Assembly (NCBI RefSeq): GCF_964340395.1
Contig: NC_135551.1
Location: forward strand, 6,480,463-6,544,462
Direction of reading: 5' to 3'
Source of the DNA: Glandiceps talaboti
Lineage: Eukaryota; Hemichordata; Enteropneusta; Spengelidae
DNA: 64,000 nt
Positions 1 through 14,544 of the stretch are shown here, in pieces (positions within the stretch are counted from its first letter, which is position 1; each line of letters begins with the position of its first letter). Under the pieces are notes generated by a model. The model ran no database searches, was not told the origin of the DNA, and saw nothing but the letters and a program-made list of their open reading frames with translations. The position numbers and the translations under genes are program-made.

Positions 1-91
1 CGTGGAGAGTTGTGTCTGGTCATGTTCTGATCATGGAAGTATAACCCACGGTCTGATCTAGTAGCAGTATATCAACGACGAATCTACATTA

Positions 92-131
92 CAAACAAAC
101 AAACAAACAACACACACACACACACACACAC
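92..131. repeat. (CAAA)n/(CA)n microsatellite
   Basis: A short run of CAAA units passes directly into a run of CA dinucleotides. It is a simple-sequence repeat with no coding potential. Confidence 0.95.
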
Positions 132-1883
132 GGTGATATTAAAAAGCACGCAACACAAAGGTTGGTTCACATCCCTCGCATCAGTACCGGTACCCATTCT
201 ACTGAGTTATAAATATAAATCACATTCTCAGCTACAACATTGAACTTGTATGATACAAAAATCTTCAGAATGTGCGGGCCATATTTTCACTACCGGCATT
301 GGCAGTCACCATCACTGCCTTTAAAAAAAATTAATACAGATAAATGGAAGCAAAAACAATCCTCTTGACGGTAGTTTAGTAGTCAGTTATGAATTATGTA
401 ACGTTAAATAACGCTATTCAAATATTTCCCTCTATGCCTCCCATATACCGATAGTAAATCTTCAAACATCCATACAGACATGCGGACTTTGCTCCCTACT
501 AGATACATCCATGTTTTACGTTACTTTCGTATTGCAAATTTAGCTGATGATGTCATGTCAAAGCCCCGTGGTCTAAAAACCTGAATCTCCGTACATACAT
601 TTCGATATGAAATTATTTATCCGTGATGTTTAGAATTTTGGTCGGTCAATATAGTTTCAATGACCAAGTGTGACCCCCACTGATGTCTAAAGTACTAATA
701 TCAGTACCTGACCGGCCATGGCCATGGCCTTGTTTTTGTTTTTGATTTTCTTCAATATTCAAATCTACGTAATGTCTGGTTTGTTAGGCCATAAATTCCA
801 AGCATATTTACCATGATATCACAAATATAGACCAGTTACAGAAAGTAATAAGTGTCAGCAAAATACTGTAATATCGACACTGTTTCACGGATTTTAGGGA
901 CGCTGGTGCTTGGATTATTTTACGGTTGACATTACCTAGCCAGTAATATAAGGAGTAGTACATGGGTATTTTATCCCTGGACTCTCTGTCTGTTTATATC
1001 GAAATGGAATAAGCTGAAACAGTTCTTCTTTGAGCAGGAAATATGTTGTGATTATGGATATTATATATATACATGTATATAATTGCCAACACATCGGCAA
1101 CGAGAGTAATGACATTGACTATACGTAATATGTAAAGATGTAGTGTAAAATTGGAATACGGTCGTCAGGAACTAGATTAGGGTAGGGGGAGGCTCAGGAG
1201 AAAAATTGTTGTCACGGGAAAAAAAACGAATTGGGACGTGCGTGAAAATTCGGATTGTCTGAAAGGGGCCCGGAGTCACGTACAAATATTTTGCTCATGA
1301 GTTGAACCAAATTTAACTCCAGGAGCAGACGTTTAACAAGCGTATTTTTAAAAGGGTGACTGGCAGAGAATGTGTGTCTCTTGAAGGGTAGACAATATAC
1401 TCGCGATAGACTATGGGTTTCAGGCCACTGTGTCAGACGTGGTCTTGGAGGAGTCAGTACAATTCCTCCAAGAGTGGTAAGAGGCCAAGCCTGAAATAGA
1501 CGGGTTTGCAAGTAGAAGTTTACATGCCTTGTCTGTGGTTTACATTGTGCACGCAAAACATCCCACAAAACCGGCCATAACTAAAGCGGCATATCAGTAA
1601 ATATGAAAAACGTGATCTTGGTAATTTGGATACCAGTTCTGAAAATATTCTCCGGGAAAATAGGTTAAAATGAACATCAAGATAGCTGCCTATTTCCCAT
1701 TGTTTATAAATCGTCAAGAGGTTAAGCTATCCACTCAGATGAACCACTCTTTGTCACTTTATAATCTGGCATTATACATGGGATAATTTCCAAAATGTAC
1801 ATGTTTTATCGTTTCATTTTGGACTTTATAGAAGTTGATGACTAAAATTACCTTACCCTCGATGAAAGTTATGAATGCGACTA
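132..1883. other. unassigned AT-rich sequence with a dispersed-repeat fragment
   Basis: No open frame here resembles a known protein. The stretch at about 1255-1345 (a run near CTGAAAGGGGCCC followed by GCTCATGA and TTGAACCAAA) recurs in diverged form at about 7410-7480, so at least this part is an interspersed repeat. The minus-strand open frame over 1212-1568 overlaps that repeat and is probably not a gene. Nothing else is recognised. Confidence 0.6.
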
Positions 1884-1923
1884 GGTTTTACCATAGACAG
1901 GGTGGAGGGTCTATGGTTTTACC
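1884..1923. mobile_element. 22-bp hairpin insertion with 9-bp target duplication
   Basis: The direct repeat GGTTTTACC occurs at 1884-1892 and 1915-1923. Between them lies a 22-bp sequence with inverted ends, ATAGAC on the left and GTCTAT on the right, and a GGTGGAGG core. Direct repeats outside inverted ends are the signature of a cut-and-paste insertion. Similar ATAGAC hairpins occur at 4081, 6443 and 6745, so this is a family. No transposase family can be assigned from so short an element. Confidence 0.7.
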
Positions 1924-2911
<988 letters not shown>

Positions 2912-2957
2912 TTAGTCACCTGTTCAACTTTAACATTGTCAATAAAAAGGTCGGGCA

Positions 2958-3780
2958 CTACTTTAGGGTTCTTCCTAAAGTCGACCTTTCGTCCAAGTAG
3001 TTTTCTTTACACCAAGTAACAAACCTATCAACTTCATCGAAATAAGTACGGTCAGAATTTGACAGGTCAACTAATGCAGAGTTATCAGAATATTTGATAA
3101 GTGGATTTGTATCGGTACCTGATGAGCAGTCATTTGTGTAAAGTGTAAATAGTTTGTGTGAGAGTATCGTGCTCTGTGAGGCACCCCTAAATGTTGAATG
3201 GAAGGCTGAACTTAATTTTTGGTAGCGAACAAACTGGGAAAGGTTGACAAGAAAATCCATTATCCAGAGGATGAGTTTGGGGTTAACGTTTAAATAACTA
3301 AGTTTATGAGCCATCATGTTTGGTTGACTTCTGTTAACGACTGATGAAAAATCAATAACCAATAGTCTTACAAATGAACTTGGTTTTTCAAGATGTGTAT
3401 ACGCATCGTGAAGTAATGTGAGAGTTGCATTATCAGTACCTCTATTACTTTAATATGTAAATTGGTATGGGTCAAGGTGTGAATGTTTTTGTGGGTTTTG
3501 ACAAAGTAAAATACGCTCGAAGCATTTCATCACAATGGAAGTCAGTGCTACAGGACGATGCCTTGGAAGTTTTTAGGGACCGGACAGATGGTAGATGTTT
3601 TCCAAATGGTTGATATCGTATGATCATTGTACGACCAATTGAACAATCTACTGGAAACACTAGCTAACTGCGATGCATAGACATTCAGTAACCTACCACA
3701 TATGTTATCAGGACCCATAGCTTTCCTTATATTTAGTTTCTTAAAAATAGACAACTCGTTTATCACTGATTTCAAATTAA
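2958..3780 (-). pseudogene. LINE reverse transcriptase fragment, decayed
   Basis: Two minus-strand frames together read as a non-LTR reverse transcriptase. The upstream part (3548-3775) carries LNIRKAMGPDNICGRLL and SRLFNWS, the usual opening of the RT domain in CR1/Jockey-group LINEs. The downstream part (2958-3362) carries NVNPKLILWIMDFL, an SHKLFTLYTND block and a degraded active-site region, KYSDNSALV, where families have (Y/F)ADD. The frame changes between the pieces and the catalytic aspartates are not intact, so it is a dead copy. The 5' part and 3' tail are not recognised. Confidence 0.8.
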
Positions 3781-4510
3781 CGTAACTCTTCTTTTCTTCT
3801 TATTTACTCTCAAGATCTAACCCGATGTTATCTATTTCCTTTCCAAAATCGTGAATATCAAAGCGACAGTACATTACAACTTCGCCTCGCCACCACCCTG
3901 TGTTGCTTGGCAAGGTGGTAAATAAAACAAGTTTGCCTTTGGGATTATATTAACTGGGATTGTCGACACTGAATAATCCGGTCAATCATGGCACTGCGCT
4001 CATTGTATGTCACGGCGTACAAGTATAAACGACGTTCATACTTCCATGACCATAGTTTCTGCGACCTGTCATTTGTTTGACCATAGACACTCCACCTTTG
4101 TGGAGGGTCCATGGTTTGATGGGATGCGTTAATTCTGGCAAACTTGTTTGGCAAATCGATCTGACGCAATATAGCTTGTGACCGTGGCATGCATAGCTTG
4201 GGTCAAAATCTATAACACCATTAAAGTATAAATAATGTTTAAACTTCCACGATAACACATACCTTTGAGAAATTATACTGACAGTATAATTACTCCAAGC
4301 ACAGACTATTCTCGTGTCAAACTCCGACACGAACTTGTTTTTCCTTGAAGAGTATATCTCGTGAGACCTATGGAAATTATCAAAATCTATATTGTAGTTG
4401 AAAAGAGCAAGAATGAAAAGAGGGGAAATTTAAGGGACATCATTTCTATATACACGTGTATTGTGCAAAGAACCCGATATCTTTGACCGCGTTGCCGTCA
4501 ACCGAGCAAT

Positions 4511-4512
<2 letters not shown>
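3781..4512. other. unassigned sequence with one hairpin insertion
   Basis: Apart from the hairpin at 4081-4114, no gene or repeat is recognised. The minus-strand open frames at 3945-4190 and 4010-4330 overlap each other and the hairpin and have no known motifs. Confidence 0.5.
4081..4114. mobile_element. short hairpin of the ATAGAC family
   Basis: The sequence starts CCATAGACACTCCAC and ends GTGGAGGGTCCATGG, so the ends pair with one or two mismatches around a TTT loop. It matches the hairpins at 1893 and 6443 in its ATAGAC end and its GTGGAGG core. The flanks share GTTTGA on both sides, a possible imperfect target duplication. Confidence 0.55.

Positions 4513-4605
<93 letters not shown>
4513..4605. 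repeat. (TA)n microsatellite
   Basis: About 90 bp of pure TA dinucleotide. Confidence 0.97.
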
Positions 4606-4606
<1 letters not shown>

Positions 4607-4839
4607 AGGTAAGTCATAAACTGAAGGAAAAGTGCTCAATACTGAGAAGTAGAGCTGTATTTACACAAAGTACACAAGTTATGGTACGGAGGCCGTTACG
4701 ATCTTCAGACGACTAAATAACGGAAATTCAAGTGATAGAATTCGATGCGCGTTGTTGAGTGACATGGTGGAATGATAGAATGTATTTGTTTTCGTGGACG
4801 ATTTAGTGGACGATCTAGTGGAATTAATCTCTAAAAAAA

Positions 4840-5990
4840 AAACATGAATCATGGTCTGAGTACTTCACAAATGTATTCAATGCTCAAGTCCAAAGTGATG
4901 AAAGTTTCTCGATTTCCATGATCTTATCAGATCCACCTTGATAGACATAAATTCAGGCATTAATGGTGAGATTAATATCCGACTGTAGTCTTTTGGACAA
5001 GGTAATTACTTTGATAGTCTAGTTCCTATACTGTATCATTACCATTTATACCTCCACTCAAAGTATAGTCAGAGTCGTTACTCTAGAAGTCTTGAAATGC
5101 ATGAGATGCAATTTAAAATTCATTTACAGCCACCCACACAGTCATTAACATCATGTCTTTGTTAATAAATCACAAAACTCTAACCAATAACACAGTCCCT
5201 CATAAAGTTAGTGTTTATTGGGACAGTAATGTTCAAATGTGGTATATTTGTCAGCCCATGATGCTACTTATATACTGTTTACATCACCAAAACATTTAGG
5301 TTTCACTGATTGGGTGAACAACTTTTTGTGCTATTTGAGGGGCTTTTGGCTAGACGTGGTTTAGTTAGAAACCATATTGGCATCCAGACTATTACTTTGA
5401 AGGAGATCATTGAAGAACAATAAAAATAAAACTCAAGGTGTGGATATGGGATCAGTGTGGCATTCTACATAGACATTCTCCAACAATTCTTGTAGACATG
5501 TTATGTAACCATTTTTTCTTCACGAAAGGCATGTTCCCACAGGAATCAATGGGGTAGGGGTTTCTAACATTGTCTTTTGAAAGTAAATTACATGTATGTC
5601 AAAACTAAAATTATTTTATTTACTAAGAGATGAAATTCTTAAGAAAATTGAAAAGTGGTTATTGGTGGTCATAAACTCGACGTTGTTCGCTTTTTATGAA
5701 TATCTAGGCGTGATTATGTCAAGCAGTGGTCTATGGTATTTAGCGCTTGCAGCTCAAGCGAGTAAAGCAATGATTGCGGTCATGAGTCAACTTGCAAAAC
5801 TTGGGGACCTCCTAGTCAAAACTAAATTTAAAAGTTTTTGACTGTAAACTATTACCGATATTAAATTATACAGTGGAGATTTTGGGTTTTAATAGGTCTA
5901 CTGAAACTGAACGTGTTCAAAGTAAATTTCAGTGTTATATTTTGAGTCGTATATAAACATATATGTAGTCTTTGAGTATGGGAGCTACAA
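4840..5990 (+). pseudogene. LINE fragment (RT C-terminal part)
   Basis: The clearest part is 5596-5841 and its in-frame continuation to about 5955. It contains YEYLGVIMSSSG, a block of QASKAMIAV, SQLAKLGDLLVKT, then CKLLPILNY and GFNRSTETERVQSKF. This order is the thumb and C-terminal part of a LINE reverse transcriptase, as in CR1- or I-like elements that retain the YLGV box. A stop at about 5839 breaks the frame. Weak LINE-like peptides (HDLI, INSGINGEI near 4915-4975 and NHIGIQT near 5375) suggest the fossil starts near 4840. No intact active site remains. Confidence 0.7.
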
Positions 5991-6434
5991 AAATGCTTGA
6001 CAAGTGTTCATTACGGGAAGTAGGCTGAAATGTTTTGAGATTGCTGAACGAGAGCTGCAAAACTTTAACCTCAGACCACTTCTCCTCAGCCCTGGTTCAA
6101 GTTCTTAGGTCATAGTGGTGTAAACTACATCTCAGACCACAATGTAGTGACCTGAGACTACATGTACATGTAGGCCCTACCTACTGGTATATTATGTAAC
6201 TGCACTTGACGCCAGTGTGATTTCTAACTAAACTGTGTTATTGAAAGAACCGATGTGACGTCATCTGTTTTCTTTGTACCTGACACAATCCTAGCTGCTG
6301 TATTTTGGGCATGTTCAAGAGGGACAATGTTTTTAGCTGGCAGCCCATACAGAAGGGCCATTCAGTAGTCAGGTATCGATGATATAAGTGCATGACCAAG
6401 GTTCTGACAAACTCCGTTTGTAAGATACTGGCGT

Positions 6435-6494
6435 ATGCGACCATAGACAGTGGAGGGGCCCCCTCCACTGTCAATGCAATGATATGATGCGACC
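6435..6494. mobile_element. hairpin insertion inside LINE with 8-bp direct repeats
   Basis: ATGCGACC occurs at 6435-6442 and again at 6487-6494. In between is a hairpin that begins ATAGACAGTGGAGGGG and folds back with CCCCTCCACTGTC, followed by a short unpaired tail. It interrupts LINE coding sequence: the minus-strand peptide runs up to GRI on one side and continues after the hairpin. A second hairpin copy sits at 6745-6773 at the other border of the tandem duplication. Confidence 0.65.
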
Positions 6495-7036
6495 TATTGT
6501 TCGGGGGTGAAAAAGAACTGATCTACATGTCAACGAGATGTGCTTCTTGAGGTTATAACGGTCATCAATTGTTACACAAATGGTACATGCTGAATCCACT
6601 AACTGCACAGAAGACGATCCCATGTTGATGTGGTTCATGAGACGAGGAAGCCTGTTGAACTGAGACGTGATAAGGAGGACCTCGGTTTTGCCATCATTAA
6701 ACTAGCTTATTTTGGGTCGTTTAATATCATGTGCAACAGTTTCCATAGACAGTGGAGGGGCCCCCTCCACTGTCAATGATGCGACCTATTGTTCGGGGGT
6801 GAAAAAGAACTGATCTACATGTCAACGAGATGTGCTTCTTGAGGTTATAACGGTCATCAATTGTTACACAAATGGTACATGCTGAATCCACTAACTGCAC
6901 AGAAGACGATCCCATGTTGATGTGGTTCATGAGACGAGGAAGCCTGTTGAACTGAGACGTGATAAGGAGGACCTCGGTTTTGCCATCATTAAACTAGCTT
7001 ATTTTGGGTCGTTTAATATCATGTGCAACAGTTTCC
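6441..7036. repeat. tandem duplication, about 300 bp x 2
   Basis: Copy 1 (6441-6742) and copy 2 (6743-7036) look essentially identical by eye, apart from a 10-base length difference just after the hairpin. Each begins with the same ATAGACAGTGGAGGGG hairpin and contains the same LINE segment. The near-identity implies a duplication much younger than the LINE fossil it copies. Confidence 0.9.
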
Positions 7037-7508
7037 ATCTTAGTTACTGTAGTTGACGTATGTGATTGGGGAAATATATTGGTAAATCTGGTTGTCGTCT
7101 GCATGTTGTTGCATATTGAGATTTTGATGTCGGATTAGCTTTCCAAGTGGTGATGTGTATAGACAGCATACGCGTGTAAGAGTGGACCAAGCACAGGGTT
7201 TTGTGACACTCCACACTGCAAATGTTTGGTTTCTGATATGCCTTGTACAGAAATGGACTGTTGTATATCTTTGAGGTATAAAGACTCTAGTCGAATGCCT
7301 GTAATACCGAGCTCGGAATAAACTTGAAATTATGCTGGAGTCAGAATTTACGGGGGGGGCATGAACAAAATTGAGGTTCAAAGGGAGGGGGGCATGACAA
7401 TTGTGATGGTCTGAAAGGGCCCCCGAATATTCTGCTCATGATTTGAACCAAAATTAAACCTCAGGAGCAGTTGTTTACCAAGTAAATTTACATTTGTATA
7501 AGTGTATG

Positions 7509-8580
<1,072 letters not shown>

Positions 8581-8672
<92 letters not shown>
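8581..8672. repeat. (TC)n microsatellite
   Basis: About 92 bp of TC dinucleotide, ending in impure CT-rich sequence. Confidence 0.97.
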
Positions 8673-8674
<2 letters not shown>

Positions 8675-8719
8675 GTCTCCCCCTCTCTCTCGTCTCCGTA
8701 TCGAAACTTATTCAGTCAT

Positions 8720-9150
8720 AAAATCATCAGGTTTCTGACAATTTCCAATACCTGTTACAAGAAAGACTGCAGTACAAGAATATTTGGTTAGCTACATGTA
8801 TTACATCTGATGCCTTATACGTGACACGCACGATAATTGTCCAGTTTGCATCAGAGGGTGTGCCTCGCCTTCTGTACATGTGCCGTACGTCTGGCTTGTC
8901 TGTCAGTGTCACATTTTGCTTCCCCTCTTCAGTTTTCTCAGATGTTTTAAGAATTTAAATATAGTCAGTGTCTGATCGACAAAAATTCTTTCCACTGAAG
9001 TTTAGAAAACATTTAGTGCAACTCTACGTAAACGTCATGTTGATGCATCATACATCATCATGAGACGTCACATTGACCTCACACTTCGCTTCGCGCTTCC
9101 TTCAACGTCCGGTCGTTATGAAACTAGTTCGAAGGCTTTCGCTAGCGATA
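8720..9150 (+). repeat. interspersed repeat, inverted relative of 16255-16690
   Basis: Several blocks match the reverse complement of 16255-16690 in the same order: TCATAAAATCATCAGGTTTC, GTCTGATCGACA, CACTGAAGTTTAGAAAACAT, the TGACCTCACACT block, and TTCAACGTCC followed by TTATGAAA. Two inverted copies about 7.5 kb apart with matching order mark this as an interspersed element. No coding potential is seen, so it is probably non-autonomous. Exact ends are not determined. Confidence 0.65.
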
Positions 9151-9805
9151 GCGTGGCCAGTCTTGTTTTACTGCGTAATCGTCTAATGTTTTCCAAATAA
9201 TTATGAATTAATTTATCTTTTTGTTTACACTTTGGGTATTTTACTTGCTATTAGAACTCCCGGGCAACTCATATTTAATTTTCCAACCTTAGAATTTGTT
9301 CAATGATCGTCAGGTTTGAGTACTTTCCTAAGCCGGTCCCACAACTGTTATACTTGGGCGTTGTGACCGGTAACCGGCTATTATCTACATCACTGCCTAC
9401 TAGGTACGTCAAAAACACACCGTTCGCACATGTGAGCCTGATTTTAGGCAAAATATCGGGCTATTAGAGTGCATACAGGCCCTTTTGTTCGCTTGTATTG
9501 TTTGCATTTGGTATTTGGCATTTCGCACGTTGTTTATTTGCACCATTCACAGTGTCTTATCATGCTTTGTGTAACTTGTAAGCCTAATCGACAACTGGGC
9601 CAACGGTTTTTACTAGACAAATTTGAAACAAATTTTGCGTCAGTTTGATGGTAAACCTGCTATATTGACTACCAAACTTAGTTAACCCCAGTTATTTTTA
9701 CTCATGTTGCATCACCATATATTTAGAAAGAGTATATATGAAATATGAGAGCCATGTGAAACTTCTTCAGTGCAAAATGGGATGAAGATATGAGGGCAAA
9801 GTCAG
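9151..9805. other. unassigned sequence
   Basis: No open frame of interest, no known repeat and no RNA gene seen. Confidence 0.5.
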
Positions 9806-9977
9806 TGCTCCTTATAGTCTCGCTGCCAGACTCGAGACTATCGTCCCTAATCTGTTTACCGAGCGGCGCAGCCGCGAGAATAGAGGGGGACTGGTCCCGC
9901 TCTTCTCGCGGCTGCGCCGCTCGGTAAACAGATTAGGGACGATAGTCTCGAGTCTGGCAGCGAGACTATGCTCCTTA
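9806..9977. mobile_element. 154-bp foldback/MITE element with 9-bp target duplication
   Basis: The direct repeat TGCTCCTTA lies at 9806-9814 and 9969-9977. The enclosed element (9815-9968) is an almost complete palindrome. The left arm (9815-9879) begins TAGTCTCGCTGCC and is matched base for base by the right arm (9904-9968), giving 65-bp arms by my count, around a 24-base spacer that itself contains GGGAC-TG-GTCCC. Perfect arms and perfect target duplication indicate recent insertion. A 9-bp duplication is usual for Mutator-like transposons, but no transposase is here, so the superfamily is inferred only. Confidence 0.9.
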
Positions 9978-11245
9978 CAGCAGTTTGTTTTTCCCGCATA
10001 TGCATACATTACCCATAATCCTTTTAAGTATTCTGCAGATATCTGCGCAATGTGCACTCATGACTCATGAAAATCTGGAATGCACTGATCGAAGCCAATT
10101 GTACAGTTATACTATAAAAACAGGAGTTATGAGTATAATTGAAATAAAACAAGAGAATAAGAGATGAGGGCCCTCAGAATCGTCACGTAGAGTGATATAA
10201 CAGTTACATGGATGCCGGGCATGTACCCATAGGTACGGGCCCGGGGGGGGGGGGTTCTGCATGCCGAACGTCATTAAGTATTTCCTTTACTTTGGTGCTC
10301 ATGATCGTAATTTGGATGATGCCCAAGATATTTGAGGCGTGAATACCTGTTGTTCTTCTAAAGGCTTGTTTATTACTGTGAAGATCACACCCTAACACTT
10401 AATTGTTCTATAAACGACACATGGACAAGAATACTATTCCCATAGAGGTTAGTCTAGTTAATTCCTGATGGACCGTATTTCGTTCAGCGTTACGTTGTAC
10501 ATAACACGGTCAGTCAGAAACTATAGACGACATGGACGACATGGATGCCATATAATATTCCCAATAGTCACTCAATTTTACTTCTAATAGCTAGAAATAA
10601 TGTCCACAGACTCAAATCTGTCAGCACGTCTCTACTGTGAGTTTGTTGACGCTATTGGCCGGTCAGGTTTGTTAAGAAGCTCCATACACTAGCAATATTT
10701 GTGGCCCAATTTTAAACTATTATTGGAAACGATTGTCATGTCATCTAAATCTGTATTACTATGCATCAAACGCGTAGAAATGTGAAACACGTTTAGTGGT
10801 GGCGGTATGTAGTGCATAATGAAAAGGCGTACTACGAACATTTATTTCAAAATGAGCCCTGTGATATTACAATCTACGTACGTCCTAACCATGTAGTTCA
10901 TATCATAAGCCTGCTTATATACATACATATGTATCGAATACACTAGCTACACGTATAGCGTTTATGTACGTATTGATTGCAAGCACGGTAGATTTGAATA
11001 TTCATTTGTTTACTGCCCGGTTATGGGGGTGAACTCATGAATATATTCTGAACTAAATGCAAATGTATTCAAATCACTTCCGACTCGCAATCTGAACTAT
11101 TTTTCAGATCGAGTATAATCCGATTAGACAGGCGCTAATGGGAAAGTACAGAAACGTCCACCTCATCAGCATAAAAGTACAGAATTGAACTCAATCTGAA
11201 CTATAGTACGGAAAGTGTCGTAAACTGTACTATTTTTTCTACTAG
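9978..11245. other. unassigned sequence
   Basis: It contains a poly-G run near 10243 and ordinary AT-rich DNA. No gene, RNA or repeat family is recognised. Confidence 0.5.
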
Positions 11246-13244
11246 TGTAAATACCTAAAATACCACCAGTTCTTGACAATTCCATTTACGCAGTGTGGTT
11301 AAGTCTTTTATCACAAAATCTTCAAAGTAAGTGTACACACACATTTGAGTACAAGTTGACATGATCGTTGACTCCTAACTGTATATTATTGTTTGTACTT
11401 GAATTTTATCCAACAAAATATCGTCTGCTTTTAAATTCTCCAACTCAACTAACAACATGATGTGCATATGCGTACATACATATTTTCGGGTCCCAGTGAC
11501 ACATGCCAAATTCAAACGATAAGGACACAATATAGTTGAGATCGATCACAGTATCACTACATCGATTGTTACAGGAATATCAATATTATTATCCAGAATT
11601 TCTCAGTCGTGAAGATTGCTGACAAGTGCAGAATTATCAAGATGGCAACTGTAATTTTTTGCGCGTGCAAGATGACTGACGTCACTAGAATGTATTACAA
11701 TGTAGCTAAAGTTATCACGCGAATCACGCATGTTATGTGCACTGCATTTGTGTGTGTATGCAGCATGCAGTACGAGGTGTGCCGTACACACATCATATAC
11801 ACAAAATGATAGGCAATGAAAGCAACCAACTCACTAGTTTATTGTTTACATGACTTTGCCGAACGACTAGGAATAATCATTAATTTACAATTTGCTAAAA
11901 TTTACACGAAGTTGACTTAAAAACAGAAAGGGGCATTGCAAATATTTTTTAATGCATGGTAGTCCGGATTGTTTGTCTTGCTTCCAAGCAGACTACCGAG
12001 AGTTGATTGCTTTTATTTTGATACAATACCATGCACCACTGACGCAGTCAATATAAAAAGACGCAACAATGATGTTGTGTCTACCTGGAAAATTACACAC
12101 ATCGCGGTGAAAACACGTTCATATGGACATAGCACAGACGCACTGTGCAGTGAATACCTCACGCTCCAACGTCAAAAATCAAAACAAAATGAATAAATAA
12201 ATAAATGAAACAAAAAATTGCACTGTAAGACATGCCTAGCCATAGTTCTCTTCAGCATGTTCAAATTATATTTTATTTTAGGAGACAAAAATAGTGGTAG
12301 ACGATATACGGCACAATGACACACTGTTTCGGGTAGTTTTTTGAAAGGTACAGCGACGTAATTCGTAAACAAATCTAACGTTGTGTTGGTAACTATTATT
12401 TCTGTAAATGATCCTTTAAATATCAAGTACACCTGTCTTCATAGCAAACAGAAATCTGAGGCCAAGTTTTGCAACGAAAGGATACATCATTTGACTCCAC
12501 CACAACGGCACACAAATATATTGTGAACAATAAAATAAGTACCAATAGCTCAAAAACCTGGCTCAATTTTCTCACTCGCACAGCTCTGAGCGCCTGCCTG
12601 CAGGGTGTCGGAAAAAAAATCGATAATCTTTTCAATAAACTTTGCAACACTGCATAATCAAAAAAATTGCACCTGTCAGCGCTTTGGGTATAAAAATATT
12701 ACAAATATAGTAAGACTCATTGCAAATATTGTTTTCAGGGAATGTTATCGGCAACACTATAAATCATAACAGAACGATGTATTGATTGGTCATGATGCGA
12801 GCTGTTCAGACAAATATCGGGGGGGGGGGGATACTCCCTTATTTGAGTATACATTGATGTGCCGACCTTTTGGGTTCGTTTTCAAGTCATTTGGTCTAAA
12901 ATGGGGTCAGGGTTTTTTCGAACTCAAGAGTCTAAAACGGGTCCACTTTGCATTATATTTGATTTTGCTTGGTCTAAAATGTGGCCCTTTGTCCTTTGCC
13001 AAATCGTAATTGCCATAAATTGCCCCAAAATGTTGCCTCCTAAGGAAAATGTATTTTGTATTTTATTGACAATAGGACCAACAGGCACCATTCCTCTAAA
13101 TTGTCTCTCACACAATGCTTTATTATAATATACTATTTAAACCCCTTCACTTGTAATAATAATAATAATAATAATTATAATAATAGTACATAGAAATCAT
13201 AATTTTTATAATAATCGGGTTTATTCGAATATTAACCACCCTAT
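11246..13244 (+). repeat. segmental tandem duplication, unit A
   Basis: Unit A shares ordered landmarks with unit B (13865-17604): the CCAGTTC/ATCACAAAATCT block with TTTGAGTACAAGTTGACAT, the Ca/AT-rich block around TGTTTACATGACTTTGCCGA, AGCAGACTACCGAGAGTTGA, CCTAGCCATAGTTCTCTTCA, GACGTAATTCGTAAACAAA, and a poly-G tract followed by GCACCATTCCTCTAAATTG. Unit B has the same order with extra insertions. No coding sequence is recognised in either unit. Confidence 0.8.
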
Positions 13245-13700
13245 AGCTACCTGGGGTAGTTTTGTATGCTGAGTTCAAAAAAGGGGGCCATTTTATGAAC
13301 ATCTGTTGCCATAGTAACCAAAATCACCATAATATGTTAATCATTTTTCCAAAAATTGACATAAAACATTGAAAAAAAGATAATACGGTGAAAAAATGTC
13401 CTTGTATTAGACATGTATGAGTTAGTGCTACCTGGTGTAACATAAATTGTATAAAATTGGATGGCTGTTTCCATGGAAACATAAGGTAGATGTGAAAATT
13501 ATGTTTTCATTACATACACATACATCTCACAAATAACATAATGATTATAAATCTGATAAATATATTTTTATTTGCACACTGACCCCACTACCAAGGGTAG
13601 TTTGTAATGCTGAATTCAAAAAAGTGGTCATTTAATAAACATCAGTTGCCATGGTAACCAAAATAACCATATTATGTGCTTTTTATGCAAAATTAGACAT
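13238..13700. repeat. X-box-bearing dispersed repeat, copy 1
   Basis: The block from CCACCCTATAGCTACCTGG onward is nearly the same as 36040-36290, over 20 kb away. Two diverged monomers of roughly 350 bp are present. Each holds GTTGCC-AT-RGTAAC (13305-13318 and 13645-13658), and a related palindrome GTTTCCATGGAAAC lies at 13467-13480. Such sites match the RFX X-box consensus half-site pair. Function is not shown; the motif may simply belong to the repeat. Confidence 0.75.
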
Positions 13701-14544
13701 AAAACACTTTTAAAATATTTCAAATTTAGGAAAAAAACATCATTGCTGTTGGAATGTATGGGTTGGTGATATATGTTGTAACAAGGTTTCATGAGTTTTG
13801 AAATTATCTGTATCAAACCTATGCAATTCTAAAAGTAAAACTCTAAAAATCACCAGAATAAATTGTAAATTTACTAAATACCTAAATACCAGCAGTTCAG
13901 TCTTTCATCACAAAATCTCCAAATGTGTACACATACATTTGAGTACAAGTTGACATACGCGACTCCATACTGTATATCGTTTGTTTATGGATAGAAATTC
14001 AAAATCCGACAGTTTCAAAGATCGTCTGCTGCTCCAGCTGACACTGTAGTTTAGTATTGTGAAACTCGATGTGTGTACATGCATATGTACGTATTTCTGG
14101 GTCCCAAATTCAGACGATAACAGACACCGATATCATTCATGTCATCGGGGATAAGTGACATCACGGTAGCATTCATTGTTACAGGAATACTTATAAATTA
14201 TCCAGAAATTCTCGATCATAAAGGCTTGCGAAGTGTCGAGTGTGAGAAATGGCGTCCGTTACTAATACTACTGTGTGTGCGCGAGGTGAATTACGTGAAT
14301 ACAATGTATCAAAGTGCGTTACATTGTCGTATGTGCACATGTGTACATGCGGTACCGCGGTACACACATCACATACAATATTACAAGTGAGATAGACAAC
14401 GATAGAAACAAACTCACTAGCTTACAAATGTATTGTTTACATGACTTTGCCGAGGATGAGGAATAATCATCATTAATTTACATTAAACTTAGTTGCTAAA
14501 ATTATGGATGAGTTAAAACAGCAAGGGACATTTCATATATTTTT

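Larger units (their letters stand above)
6230..7330 (-). pseudogene. LINE (L2-like) reverse transcriptase fossil with internal duplication
   Basis: Read on the minus strand, the pieces line up in RT order. First come LYTSPLGKLIRHQNLNM and HADDNQIY (7040-7250), where HADD stands in the place of the YADD active site. Then come NHINMGSSSVQLVDSA and TIDDRYNLKKHISLTCRS (6727-6930), and finally LVHALISS-like and AARIVSGTKKTDD (6240-6400). This set of boxes is typical of L2-type LINEs. Frameshifts, a hairpin insertion at 6443 and a tandem duplication of about 300 bp break the reading frame. Confidence 0.8.
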
